A stretch of DNA of 64,000 bases from Colias croceus. Lineage: Eukaryota > Arthropoda > Insecta > Lepidoptera > Pieridae. This document shows, piece after piece, positions 28,301 to 37,075 of this stretch. The notes beneath the pieces were generated by a model. The model worked only from the letters and a program-made list of their open reading frames with translations, searched no databases and was not told the DNA's origin. The DNA is taken from the NCBI RefSeq assembly GCF_905220415.1, contig NC_059548.1, forward strand, positions 6,264,501-6,328,500, given 5' to 3'. A program made the position numbers and the translations under genes. Every line of letters begins with the position of its first letter. The first letter of the stretch is position 1.

Positions 28301-30451
28301 CGAGCTGTCGCTGCGGTTCGCGGAGCGGGCGCTGGCGGTGACGAGCGCGACGCACGGCGGGCGCTCGCTGAAGGCGGCGGTGGCGCGCCACCTGCTCGCG
28401 CGCACGCTCTCCTGCCTCGCCGACTTCCGCGCGGCGCTCGCGCACGAGAAGGAGACCTACACCATATACAAGGCGCTGGTGAGTCTAGCGGTCACGCTCT
28501 CCTGCCTCGCCGACTTCCGCGCGGCGCTCGCGCACGAGAAGGAGACCTACACCATATACAAGGCGCTGGTGAGTCTAGCGGTCACGCTCTCCTGCCTCGC
28601 CGACTTCCGCGCGGCGCTCGCGCACGAGAAGGAGACCTACACCATATACAAGGCGCTGGTGAGTCTAGCGGTCACGCTCTCCTGCCTCGCCGACTTCCGC
28701 GCGGCGCTCGCGCACGAGAAGGAGACCTACACCATATACAAGGCGCTGGTGAGTCTAGCGGTCACGCTCTCCTGCCTCGCCGACTTCCGCGCGGCGCTCG
28801 CGCACGAGAAGGAGACCTACACCATATACAAGGCGCTGGTGAGTCTAGCGGTCACGCTCTCCTGCCTCGCCGACTTCCGCGCGGCGCTCGCGCACGAGAA
28901 GGAGACCTACACCATATACAAGGCGCTGGTGAGTCTAGCGGTCACGCTCTCCTGCCTCGCCGACTTCCGCGCGGCGCTCGCGCACGAGAAGGAGACCTAC
29001 ACCATATACAAGGCGCTGGTGAGTCTAGCGGTCACGCTCTCCTGCCTCGCCGACTTCCGCGCGGCGCTCGCGCACGAGAAGGAGACCTACACCATATACA
29101 AGGCGCTGGTGAGTCTAGCGGTCACGCTCTCCTGCCTCGCCGACTTCCGCGCGGCGCTCGCGCACGAGAAGGAGACCTACACCATATACAAGGCGCTGGT
29201 GAGTCTAGCGGTCACGCTCTCCTGCCTCGCCGACTTCCGCGCGGCGCTCGCGCACGAGAAGGAGACCTACACCATATACAAGGCGCTGGTGAGTATACCG
29301 AATAACTCAGCCCCCGGAATCACAGACACAATAGAAAATCTATTGTGTCGTAGTCGAAAAAAACAATTATTAGATTAAGTAGAAGTAAATATAAATTTAT
29401 AAAGAATAGAAAAAATTCGATCACGAGGCGGGACTTGAACCCGACAACACACACATAAAACTGAAAGGATAGAATAAATTCGATTGTTCAGGCGGGTCAC
29501 GAGTGGCTGAGTTGGTTAGGCATCCGCCCCGGAATGGCGCGAAGGATGCGGGTTCGAGTCCCGCCTCGTGATCGAATTTTTTCTATTCTTTATAAATTTA
29601 TATTTATAAAGCATTTGAATACCATAAAAAAAACAAAAAATATAAATTTAAGTAGAAGTAATTATATAATACAATAAAATGCATATACACCTTATCTCTA
29701 GCTGGGTGAGAAGCACGAGAAGACGCGCGAGTCGTCGGAGTGCCTGCGGCACCTGACGCAGCAGGCGGTGGTGGTGCAGAAGCGGCTGGCGGAGTTCGGC
29801 AAGCCCGCGCTCGCCCCGCACCCGCACCCGCCCATACACATCCAGCCGCCCGCCATGGCCTCCGTCATCGATATGCTCAACCTGATCAACGGGATACTCT
29901 TCGTGCAGATTAGGTGAGTGGACGATGCACTTTTTGGAACTTTCTGAATAAAGAAGATAGGTAGAGACTTAGGGTTCATACGCACTATGAAATTGAAATT
30001 AAATTGAACGCTTTAATTTCCTGTCATTAAAGGTGCAGTAGACCATGTATTTAAATAAGCTGCAATAAATGTATCCTTTCTTGAAAATTCTTAAATAATT
30101 TCCCTAGAAATTTGTCATTTTAACTGACTGTTAAGTTAAACATAATATTAGGAAGCTGTGAAACCAACGCTTACAGTAAAAAAAAAAAAAAAACTAAAAA
30201 TATCACAAAAATATTCATCGAGTGTGCCGAGTTATAAATATGACTAAAAATACATTCAATTTTGTAACCTACATAATGCAGCTTTGCAATTTATCACAAT
30301 AGAAATGACATTACTCATTTTCATTCACAGTCCCCAAGACATAGAGCAGTTCAAAGCGGAGATAGAGAAAAGACAGTTGAAGGACCTGCCGATACCGAGC
30401 GCGCTGAACGAGCCGGACAAGAGCGACGCGCCCAAACGTGCCGACAGTTGA
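7432..30451 (+). CDS. clu: Clueless / clustered mitochondria protein (CLUH family)
   Basis: Cytosolic RNA-binding TPR protein needed for mitochondrial distribution and for mRNAs of nuclear-encoded mitochondrial proteins. I model 24 exons: 7432-7552, 17473-17688, 17777-18423, 18515-18676, 19026-19179, 19904-20037, 20385-20521, 20747-20976, 21385-21521, 22596-22790, 23154-23366, 23704-23878, 23974-24079, 24165-24664, 24886-25088, 25322-25528, 25890-26132, 26413-26495, 26576-26705, 26986-27258, 27547-27672, 28263-28478, 29702-29913, 30331-30451. All phases agree; 4,941 nt, 1,646 residues. Order: polar N-terminus; CLU-N/GSKIP-type region (MREARIHVRHVRDLLKSID); CLU domain (TPYQVYQWASPMLDH to HPKYMEL); Lys/Glu-rich insert in exon 14; CLU central region (INVRYLGRVA); TPRs in exons 20-22; conserved end ASVIDMLNLINGILFVQIS. 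Fly Clu is about 1,450 residues; the excess is in low-complexity stretches. The start MALGSEV is chosen because fly Clu also begins MAL. Exon 4 uses a GC donor; exon 22 carries a 90-bp tandem array. Confidence 0.95.
9127..9314. repeat. Perfect 94-bp tandem duplication
   Basis: The block beginning ATTAGATCATGGTTTGCA at 9127 is repeated from 9221 with no difference that I can see. Two copies stand head to tail, each 94 bp. The absence of divergence suggests a recent duplication or an assembly duplication. Confidence 0.9.
9394..9560 (-). mobile_element. Helitron-like relic
   Basis: CTAG at 9394-9397, read on the minus strand as a Helitron 3' end, follows a TA microsatellite. Next come a GGGCGAACTACGTTTCGCC region and a GGTTGGTGCGTTCTGGAGTT block of the kind found in short lepidopteran repeats. 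The 5' end is not resolved. Confidence 0.4.
11025..11261. mobile_element. Short inverted-repeat element (AACCGACTTCAAA ends)
   Basis: AACCGACTTCAAA at 11025-11037 is matched in reverse complement by TTTGAAGTCGGTT at 11249-11261. The interior has the string CATACCGGCCGAATTGATAA and AATCGGTTCAGAAACC, a familiar arrangement in lepidopteran dispersed repeats. The target duplication is unclear (TTAAAA-like on both sides). It is about 237 bp. Confidence 0.6.
11300..11583. mobile_element. Diverged copy related to the element at 11025-11261
   Basis: Immediately to the right, an AAAATCGGTTCATAAACAACG block and a late CTAAGTCGGCTAAAT block repeat the order of the previous element with many differences. 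It looks like an older family member. An open frame across 11266-11658 falls in it and is not considered a gene. Confidence 0.4.
12686..12800 (-). mobile_element. Helitron-like relic
   Basis: ACTAGCTTGTTGCCCTGG is followed by a CCCGGGATAAAAAATAGCC block, the reverse-orientation 3' end typical of short lepidopteran Helitrons. Its extent to the right is uncertain. Confidence 0.35.
12943..13457 (-). mobile_element. Non-autonomous Helitron, minus orientation (515 bp)
   Basis: Read on the minus strand it starts TCTATACATATAATAAATC at 13457 and ends CTAG at 12943. It is inserted between A and T, as Helitrons are. A GC-rich hairpin (GCCCGCGACTCCGTCCGCGC on the plus strand) lies next to the 3' end. 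It contains the ACAG microsatellite. Its 5' end matches another copy that begins at 63811, which independently supports the boundary. Confidence 0.75.
13270..13329. repeat. (ACAG)n microsatellite
   Basis: About 14.5 uninterrupted ACAG units lie inside the Helitron. Homologous positions in other copies of this family carry short GTCTG runs, so the array expanded from a sequence native to the element. Confidence 0.9.
15044..15916. mobile_element. Inverted-repeat element with 9-bp target duplication (873 bp)
   Basis: The left end CCCTCTTTGCCCGTCGTACG at 15044 is matched in reverse complement by the right end, which finishes GGGCAAAGAGTG at 15916. The inverted ends are about 70 bp and nearly identical, with a GTCCGGTCAACCGGAC palindrome inside. 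TTAAAATGT flanks both sides exactly (15035-15043 and 15917-15925). A 9-bp duplication with long inverted ends fits the Mutator-like superfamily; that assignment is inference. Extra copies of the end sequence occur inside (15113-15175, and a short reverse copy at 15252-15272). No transposase frame is present. Confidence 0.8.
15583..15775 (+). mobile_element. LINE 3' tail nested in the 873-bp element
   Basis: A GAGCAACTATGGAGTTTCTT block, then CCGAATCGGTGGTA, then GAAGTCTAATTGAATAAATA and a TTTGAG repeat tail match the 3' end of a common lepidopteran non-LTR element. A diverged copy is at 22931-23105. Its position inside the inverted-repeat element implies a later insertion. Confidence 0.6.
21537..21730. 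mobile_element. Dispersed repeat, family with GAAGT..ACTTC ends (intron 9 of clueless)
   Basis: AGTGTGCGTGTACTAGTGTA, then AGAAGTGAAACTTCTTTATG, with a reverse-oriented GTAAAGAAGTTTCCCTTC near 21720, resembles the copies at 22168 and 41125. It is diverged and non-coding. Confidence 0.45.
22168..22400. mobile_element. Dispersed repeat with inverted ends (intron 9 of clueless)
   Basis: GAAGTTATACTTCTTTGGCG at about 22204 is mirrored by CGCCAAAAGAAGTATAACTTC-type sequence at about 22365-22387. The outer GTGTGTGTAC...CACGCG block is shared with 41125-41205. Non-coding. Confidence 0.5.
22931..23105 (+). mobile_element. LINE 3' tail (intron 10 of clueless)
   Basis: It has the same block order as 15583-15775 (AAGAGCAACTTTAGAGTTTT, TTTCCGAATCAGTGGTA, GAAGTCTAGTTGAATAAATA) but is more diverged. 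It lies 48 bp before exon 11. Confidence 0.6.
27830..28051 (+). mobile_element. Lep1-type non-autonomous Helitron (intron 21 of clueless)
   Basis: It begins TCCATACTAATATTATAAAT and ends CTAG, with A before and T after, the Helitron A/T insertion rule. A GCGGGCGAAGCCGCGGGC hairpin lies just before the 3' end. The body has ATTTTGATACCCGAGAAAGG and CCCACGGGAACGGGAACTAT, shared with the copies at 56617 and 59692. Confidence 0.85.
28403..29294 (+). repeat. 90-bp minisatellite spanning the 3' end and splice donor of a clueless TPR exon
   Basis: Ten near-identical 90-bp units start with CCTGCCTCGCCGACTTCCGC at 28411, 28501, 28591 and every 90 bp to 29221. Each unit holds the last 25 or so codons of exon 22 plus its donor GCTG|GTGAGT and about 14 bp of intron. 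The unit is 30 codons with no stop in the exon frame, so read-through encodes a repeated block (LADFRAALAHEKETYTIYKA, then LVSLAVTLSC). The model uses the first donor (28478), which restores the conserved KAL-LGEKHEKTRES junction; any of the ten donors keeps the frame. Confidence 0.9.
29387..29606. repeat. Inverted repeat enclosing a tRNA-like sequence
   Basis: Left arm 29387-29443 and right arm 29549-29606 are reverse complements over nearly 58 bp. They share AATTCGATCACGAGGCGGGA and an AT-rich outer half. A third, poorer copy of the left arm is at 29470-29496. A 38-bp stretch of the outer half recurs exactly in reverse complement at 41866-41903, so it belongs to a dispersed repeat. Confidence 0.8.
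29497..29571 (+). tRNA. tRNA-like sequence (possible pseudogene or SINE head)
   Basis: A perfect 7-bp acceptor stem (TCACGAG with CTCGTGA), a D-arm TGGCTGAGTTGGTTAGGC holding the A box, and a perfect T-arm (GCGGG, loop TTCGAGT, CCCGC) holding the B box are visible. The anticodon arm is not canonical: CGCC/GGCG closes a CCGGAAT loop, giving a nominal GGA anticodon without U33 and with an irregular variable region. It lies in clueless intron 22, 130 bp before exon 23. Pol III signals look intact, but function as a tRNA is doubtful. Confidence 0.45.
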
Positions 30452-32585
30452 ACGTAGCGGGGACACGTAGCCATAGACACCCCGTTTTGTATTGTCTATG
30501 GACTCGAGAGTTGTGCACTCTGTGCTTGTCTATGCCTCACTGAGTGAACGAATTGGGAATGAATGACGCGGGATTTTGTTTTGGATATACAAAAAGTGCA
30601 ATAAAAAATTATGTAGGTCTTTAAACGAATTAGAGCCAAGTGTTAATGATATTGGAGATAATGCTTGGTTGATACAAAAATTACTTCTAAATTATTTTAA
30701 AGAATATAACTAGTTATGGAAAAGAATATATATTGGTGTGGTCGTTTATTTACAAATTTGCTCACTCATGTAGACATAGAATATAGTTACCAATACTATA
30801 GTCGTTACTACTGTAATTTTAAAGCTATTTGACTAATCAATTGAAATGAATCCTATGATCTATATTGATGTTGTTGATGGAATTTTAAATATGTATCGTA
30901 CTTAGTTCAGAGGTGTGCCCAATGCAGCATGATTGAAGAAAATTGTTAATACCTCTAGTAAACTTTAAAATACTAAGGTATATGTATTTTCTGAAATATG
31001 TATAACTTTTAAAACTAGGTATATGAAGTCGTCCAAAGTCCGTTGAAATGAATGCACAACTTTCGAGCCCTTTAATTTTATCGATTGATGATATTGTTCC
31101 TTATTATCTATGAATGTATGCTGTAGTGAATAGTGTGCTAAGGTTTGATGTAGATTTTTTTTTGTTAGACAAATTTTGAGAAAATTATTTTGATCAAATA
31201 TAATTAAGTGTTATTTTATAAATTCTCGCAATGCGCAATAGTGTCTATGCATGAGCGTTATATTCGGTTCGATCGGCGGTTATCGTGGATTTATTTCGTA
31301 TTTCGACGCCTCCTTGCAATCACGGTCGCCCACAAGTAGTGCAATTTATGTAGTGATAATAGCAGTAAGTTTTGGTTGTGATCCCGAAAGTGCGCGTCGC
31401 TGTAATGCTGTACTGGTGCTACTGCCAATTTGTCTTATATCTATTATTATACGATGGTTTATCGATTGTTAACGACGAGCAATAATTGTCTTATTCGATT
31501 GTGGGTATATTGTTGGAGTACCGATAGTTGGTAGAGGATTGAATATATTGTCATTGAAATGTAACCGGTCTCGGAAATGGCTCCCCTAGAATGTGAAAAG
31601 TTTTGTTGCTACGGATAAGCAAGGGTACTTGTGATAAAGCGCCGATTAAATACTGCCTTAACGATTCGTCTTTAGTTCTCTGATTTTAGCGTAGTTAGTG
31701 CCATATGTGTAGTGAGAGTTAGTTTTTTTTATTAATATTTTCTGTTAGACTGTGATATGGTGTCGAATCATCGAGTGACTTGCCTTGTCGAAGCAATGGA
31801 GCTTTTGCCTATCAAATTACGCTTTACTATGATTATGAAATTTTAATGAAATATCAAATACAATTTTAGAACTGTAAAATGACGAAAATGTTTTATTCTT
31901 CTAATTATTCATATATCTGTCTGTGTGTTATGATTATTGTCTTTCTCGAGATATGAATGTAATCACTTAGCATGTCAATGAATTTTAATAAATATCGTAA
32001 AGAACGATGATGCCCTGTATACTAATGTATTTTTATATGTTACGTTTTCCAACTCGAGCAAAATAAATGTATAAAATTTCGAGCACAAAATCTTGCAATA
32101 ATTTATGTACGCTGTTATATATTTCCGTTGTTTTTTCTGTTTACGTTTTTTATGCTTTATTTTAATTTCTGGAATCAAGCCTATCTATGTAAAGTTTTGA
32201 TTTATTTTTTGTATAAATTATGAGACTCTGCCAACTAACATTAAATATTGTTTAATTGTCATCAAATGCGGGATGTAAGTTTTGGATCACAATAGTGAGG
32301 TACACCGTACAAGTGACATTGCGTAGGTTTTAGAGCCGAATTATAGCGATGCGCATCGCATTCTGGTGCAATAAGTAAGTTTGTATTGGTGTTCACAATC
32401 CTATGGTTATATTACCTTGTTCCGAAGATAGATGTTATATAATATAAGGTGTTGGTCGATACGATACGTGCCTAAACTTACAATAATGATGTTGTTGTTG
32501 TTACATTTCTTTAACAATATAACGATCATGTAAATACGACGCTGTTCGTAGTTCACTAATAAAGTTCGTTTTTAATTTAGACTTG
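30452..32585 (+). other. clueless 3' UTR
   Basis: About 2.1 kb follows TGA at 30449-30451 and ends near AATAAA at 32558-32563, which is followed by a T-rich stretch. There is an earlier AATAAA-like signal at about 30599. There is no convincing coding frame; the open frame at 31251-31472 shows no family resemblance. Confidence 0.55.
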
Positions 32586-33765
32586 TTTTAATTTTTATCC
32601 CTATTCTTCCCAATACTGCTGGAGATGAAAGAGTACATACTGAGTAGAGAGAAATGACAGAGTACATTTTTCTGGAGTAAATCATGCAACTGCAATTAAT
32701 GCTTTAATGCAATAAGTTATTTAGAAAGAAAAATATGATATCAATTGTCATCAAATAAATGATCAGTTAATTAATTTGTGTATTAAATGTTAATTTTAAA
32801 TGTGGAAACATAAATATTCTCTTCTCTCTAATTTTAAGTGAAATACCGACACATCACACAATATGAAATACCTATTCAGTTAATTCTATGATTTTTATAC
32901 AATGAAAAAATATACCACAAATATTGAGTTTTGATGCATACAAATCATTTCATGTGTCTAAAAAAGACTTGCCATGATTTATAATGTAAGACCCGGCGCA
33001 GATATGGAGAGGTGCAGGGCAGCACGTTTTTCATTATTAAACTATTATGGGCATTGTTCTTATTAAAATAATATTCAAAATCATATAACAACAATAATTC
33101 CGTTCAATTTAGTCCCGTTCTGTTTCTTTTTTTCTCTGCTCTTATTTTTTTCCTAATATTAAGTCTCGCGAAGACCTGTGCGTCCGCGCGGTAGGTAAGT
33201 GTGTCATGTTTCGCGGGAATGCGCTTCGCTATATCTGTGCCAGCTTTAATTCCCGTTTTATTGCACATTTTACTGTCACCCTATCTATGGTTAGCAGTGA
33301 TGCATTCAATGAAAGGGCACGCCTAAACATAGGGTCTATTCAGTCTACACTTTAATAAATCTAAATTATATTCTTCTGGGAAGATGGTTTATAAAAAAAG
33401 ATGGAATGATATTGCTAAGTTCTTTCCCACATTGATAGAAGTGCAAGCGATAGAAAATTGATAGACAAATAATGTTACTCATCTTATCAAGACTAATAGT
33501 TTATTCCTGGTCAAATTCGAGGGAGCTTTCCAGTAATGGCAATGGTCCGAGATACGTACTCGTTATCCAGGCGAAAAGCGACTACACTACTAACACGTGA
33601 TCGAATTTATGCGGCTATGGATACGAAAAAAGTACCTATGCATTCGAAGAGACCACTAGTAACTCGAATGGTCAGATACTTTAATCGCTACTTTTTGACA
33701 GTAAAATACACTGAGCTAAGTGTGCTATTGATAAATTATTTTTTTATAAATTGAGTAACGGCATG
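32586..33765. other. Intergenic stretch before the LINE
   Basis: No gene is recognised. A 25-bp sequence that includes TATTATGGGCATTGTTCTTA occurs at 33047 and again at 33766, just inside the LINE. This suggests duplication of a piece of the element or of its target. Confidence 0.4.
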
Positions 33766-33769
33766 TATT

Positions 33770-35905
33770 ATGGGCATTGTTCTTATTAAATTCATATGCC
33801 GAAATAAAATTAGATATCTGAAATACTCGAATGTCTTGAAAAAATGTATTTATAAGTCAAAAAAACTAGCTAACATTAAATTTATACATAACAGTGCTAA
33901 TACAACTAAAGCAGTTTGGAAAGTTATAAAAAATGAAGTTGTTAATCAAAAAACCATAGATTTCATAGATAAAATAACATACAACAATATTACAATTACA
34001 GACCCTACACATATTGCAAATACTTTTAATACACATTATATAAATTCAGTTTCAACCATTACAAATGACAATTTTATGAGGTATAAAAGTAATATTAGTT
34101 TCAATGCGAATACTATGTTTCTAAATCCCATGACGACTGATGAAGTAAAGATAATAGTAAATTCTTTGAAATCGACTGGCTCTGTGGGTTATGATGGATT
34201 AAATACTAAAGTGATAAAGTCATGTATCGCTGAAATTTTAGATGTTCTCACCTATCTTATAAACGCCTCCTTTTTGTTGGGGATTTTTCCAGAGGCTCTA
34301 AAAAAATCGATAGTAAAGCCGTTATTTTAAGAAAGGAAACAAACATGACGTAAATAACTATCGTCCTATTACCTTGGTACCCATTCTATCAAAAATATTT
34401 GAAAAGTGTATGCATAAAAGGTTGATTAATTTTTGCAATAAATTCAATATTATTGTTAAGGATCAGAATGCGTTTCAGAAAAATAAATCAACCACTTTGG
34501 CTATATACTCCCTGATGGATGAAGTTTTAGGTAGCGTAAATCAAAACAAACTAACTACAGCTCTTTTCCTTGACCTATCCAAAGCGTTCGACTTCGTGTC
34601 ACACTTTAAACTATTAAAAAAATTAGAATTGTATGGTATAAGGGGGCAAACGCTACACTGGATAACATCTTACCTTCAAAATAGGCAGCAGTGTGTAGTA
34701 GTTTCTAAAGTAAATAAAGACGATGAAATAACGCATTATTTTTCAAACTATGAAATAATAAAATATGGCGTACCACAAGGCAGTGTCCTTGGCCCCATTC
34801 TTTTTGTATTATACGTAAATGACATAGTAAATGTAACAAATCACAAGTGCATTTTATTTGCTGACGACATTTCTTTAATTGTAACTTCTGACAAAAATAA
34901 TATTCATGACCACATAAATGACATTAATTATAGTATTGACAACATAATAAAATGGCTTGACAGTAATGATTTAAAAATAAATCTGGACAAATCAAAATAT
35001 TTACAATTTAATAAATTAAACTTTGACATTCCTAAAATTGAATCAAACAATGATATAAAGTTTCTAGGTGTAACAATAGATACTAATATAGACTGGAAAT
35101 TACACATAGAAAATGTTTGTAGTCGATTAAATAAATTTGTTTTTGCATTAAGGCAAGTAAGAAGTGTTACAAACGTAAAAACCGCACTTATTTCTTATCA
35201 TGCTTATGTGGAATCTGTTTTACGTTATGGACTTGTTATTTGGGGTAATAGTACTGATATAATAAGAGCATTTCTGGCTCAAAAGAGATGTATACGGGCT
35301 TTATATGGTATGAGGTCGGACCAGTCATGCAAACCGATATTTAAAAAACATTGTCTGCTGCCTTTACCATCTCTTTACATTTATGAGATGTGCGTGTTTG
35401 TGACTAAACATATGTACCTATACAAAAAAGCAAGTGATTTAAATAGCCGTAGTCGCAGAGATGCAAATAAATTAATTTTAAAAGATAATCCTCGACTAAA
35501 AAAATATAATAAAAATTGTCTTTGTATGAGTGTAATAATATATAATAAGGTACAAACTAAATTAAAAAACTTAGACTCTAAATTATTTCTAAAAAAACTT
35601 AACGAATGGCTTCAACAGAAATGTTTTTATAGTGTTAAGGAATTTTTGGACTCATGATTGTATATTTGTTTCTTGATTTTTATGATGTATGTTAGGTATA
35701 ATAAATTTTGAAATTTTTATTGTATAATGAATAATGTGAATGAATGACAAATTAATTGGATACTTTGAATATAGATATTATGTAATAAAATAATTTTGCA
35801 CGCTGTTAAATAACGGCTAAACATGCTGTAACATTATATTGTAAGTTATAACACCTTAAAATACCATGTTTAAATGCAAATAAAGGATTTATTATTATTA
35901 TTATT
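33770..35905 (+). mobile_element. 5'-truncated non-LTR retrotransposon (Jockey/CR1-like RT), broken by a frameshift
   Basis: Two open stretches (33770-34330 and 34331-35657 in another frame) belong to one reverse transcriptase reading frame split by a single-base shift near 34325-34331. The first holds the segment before the fingers (GSVGYDGLNTKVIK). The second has FLDLSKAFDFVSH, YGVPQGSVLGPILF and FADD, the RT catalytic motifs, then a C-terminal region ending KEFLDS. The endonuclease domain is missing. The 3' end is AATAAAGGATTTATTATTAT with a TTA repeat tail to about 35905. A Jockey/CR1-group assignment is inference from motif spacing and tail. Confidence 0.85.
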
Positions 35906-37042
35906 AACGATGAATTAGCACAGTTGAAAATGCTTATACAAGTCAAGGAATGGTTGAGAAAATGTAGTAAAAGAAAAACATCTTTTATCTCTATAATATT
36001 TATTGATAAATAACAAACATTTTATCATACATACTGTATGTTGTATAAAAACGTATACATAAAAAAACAAGTAGGTATATTCATAAACAGTAAAAAGATA
36101 AATATTCCGTTCTACCTTTGTAGATGGCGGCACATATTTTTATCCTTTACAAATCTAGGGTAATAGTGTCCCTAGTTTACAAAAAAATACACACAAGACT
36201 ATTTGATACAATGAACATTTCTACCATACACTGTGTATTACACACGCACAAATGACTTTTTTTTATACAAGTGTAAAAGTCTATAAACAAGATAAATAAA
36301 AACTATTTATATAATAATACTTATAACGTAAAATATAAAGATGATAGATTAAGGCAGAAAAAATGTAATGATGCATATTATAAGAGACTTTTCACAATTT
36401 TATAACAGCAGAGCTTAGAGTTAACTTTTATATATTATGTCGGTGTCTAGGGGGATAAAAATGGGATTATATTAAGGTAAGTGTTATTTTATTATATGGA
36501 TGGGCCCCATCTATTATAAAAATATAACAAAAAAATACGTAAGCGCTATCTTTTTAAATGTAATTAATTAATATACATGTAATTAATTAATATACATGTA
36601 ATTAATTAATATACATATACATTGAGAGTATAGTAGAGAATTGATGGAGCACTAGTAGGAAGTTTAGTATATTTTACGCATTCAAATTCGAAATATGTCT
36701 CCCTTTTTAGCGCGTACTATTGTGGGTGGAGCTTAGTGAGGCCGGGTACGTGTCATAAGCGTTCACCAATCAGCTACATACACGCGAGCGAGAGCGCGTT
36801 ACATGCTAGAGGCATCCACCAATCAGCTACTTCGTAGCACGCGGACGTGGGCGGGGTCTCGCTCGACGCACAATAAGCAGTGAGATTCCACCAATCAGCT
36901 AAACAGTCACGCGCGAACGTGGGCGGGGTCTCGATCGACGCACAATACGTAGCGAGATTCCACCAATTAGTTACATCCTAGCGCACGGACGTGGGCAGGG
37001 TCTCGCTCGGCGCATAATGCGTAGCGAGATTCCACCAATCAG
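35906..37042 (-). other. calypso downstream region and probable 3' UTR
   Basis: AT-rich sequence runs from the LINE tail to the calypso stop codon at 37043-37045. It includes a three-copy 19-bp repeat and a GC-rich 72-bp array, listed separately. Several TTTATT hexamers (AATAAA on the minus strand) occur around 36300-36490 and could end the calypso mRNA; the true site cannot be chosen. Confidence 0.4.
36561..36617. repeat. 19-bp tandem repeat, three copies
   Basis: TAATTAATTAATATACATG is repeated head to tail at 36561, 36580 and 36599 without a mismatch until the end of the third copy. Confidence 0.9.
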
Positions 37043-37075
37043 CTACTTCCTAGCGCGCGGTCGTGGGCGTGGTCT
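36763..37075. repeat. 72-bp tandem array with CCAAT and GC boxes
   Basis: Units starting CCACCAATCAGCTA lie at 36816, 36888, 36960 (diverged to CAATTAG) and 37032, exactly 72 bp apart, with a shortened unit at about 36763. Each full unit carries CCAATCA or a variant, then a GTGGGCGGGGTC-type GC box and TCGCTCGACGCACAAT. The array is GC-rich inside AT-rich surroundings. The last unit contains the calypso stop codon. Confidence 0.85.

Noticed and set aside
28403..29294. Regular repeats resembling a CRISPR array
   Set aside because: The units are contiguous with no unique spacers, the sequence is eukaryotic, and the repeat is coding.
28208..29305. Long Arg/Gly-rich open frame across the 90-bp repeat
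   Set aside because: It is a second frame of the tandem array. The TPR frame joins the conserved clueless exons on both sides and this one does not.
31251..31472. Open frame of 73 residues with a hydrophobic end
   Set aside because: It lies in the clueless 3' UTR, with no family resemblance and no splice or start support.
33536..33754. Open frame of 72 residues before the LINE
   Set aside because: I find no resemblance to LINE ORF1, endonuclease or any host family. Chance is likely in this composition.
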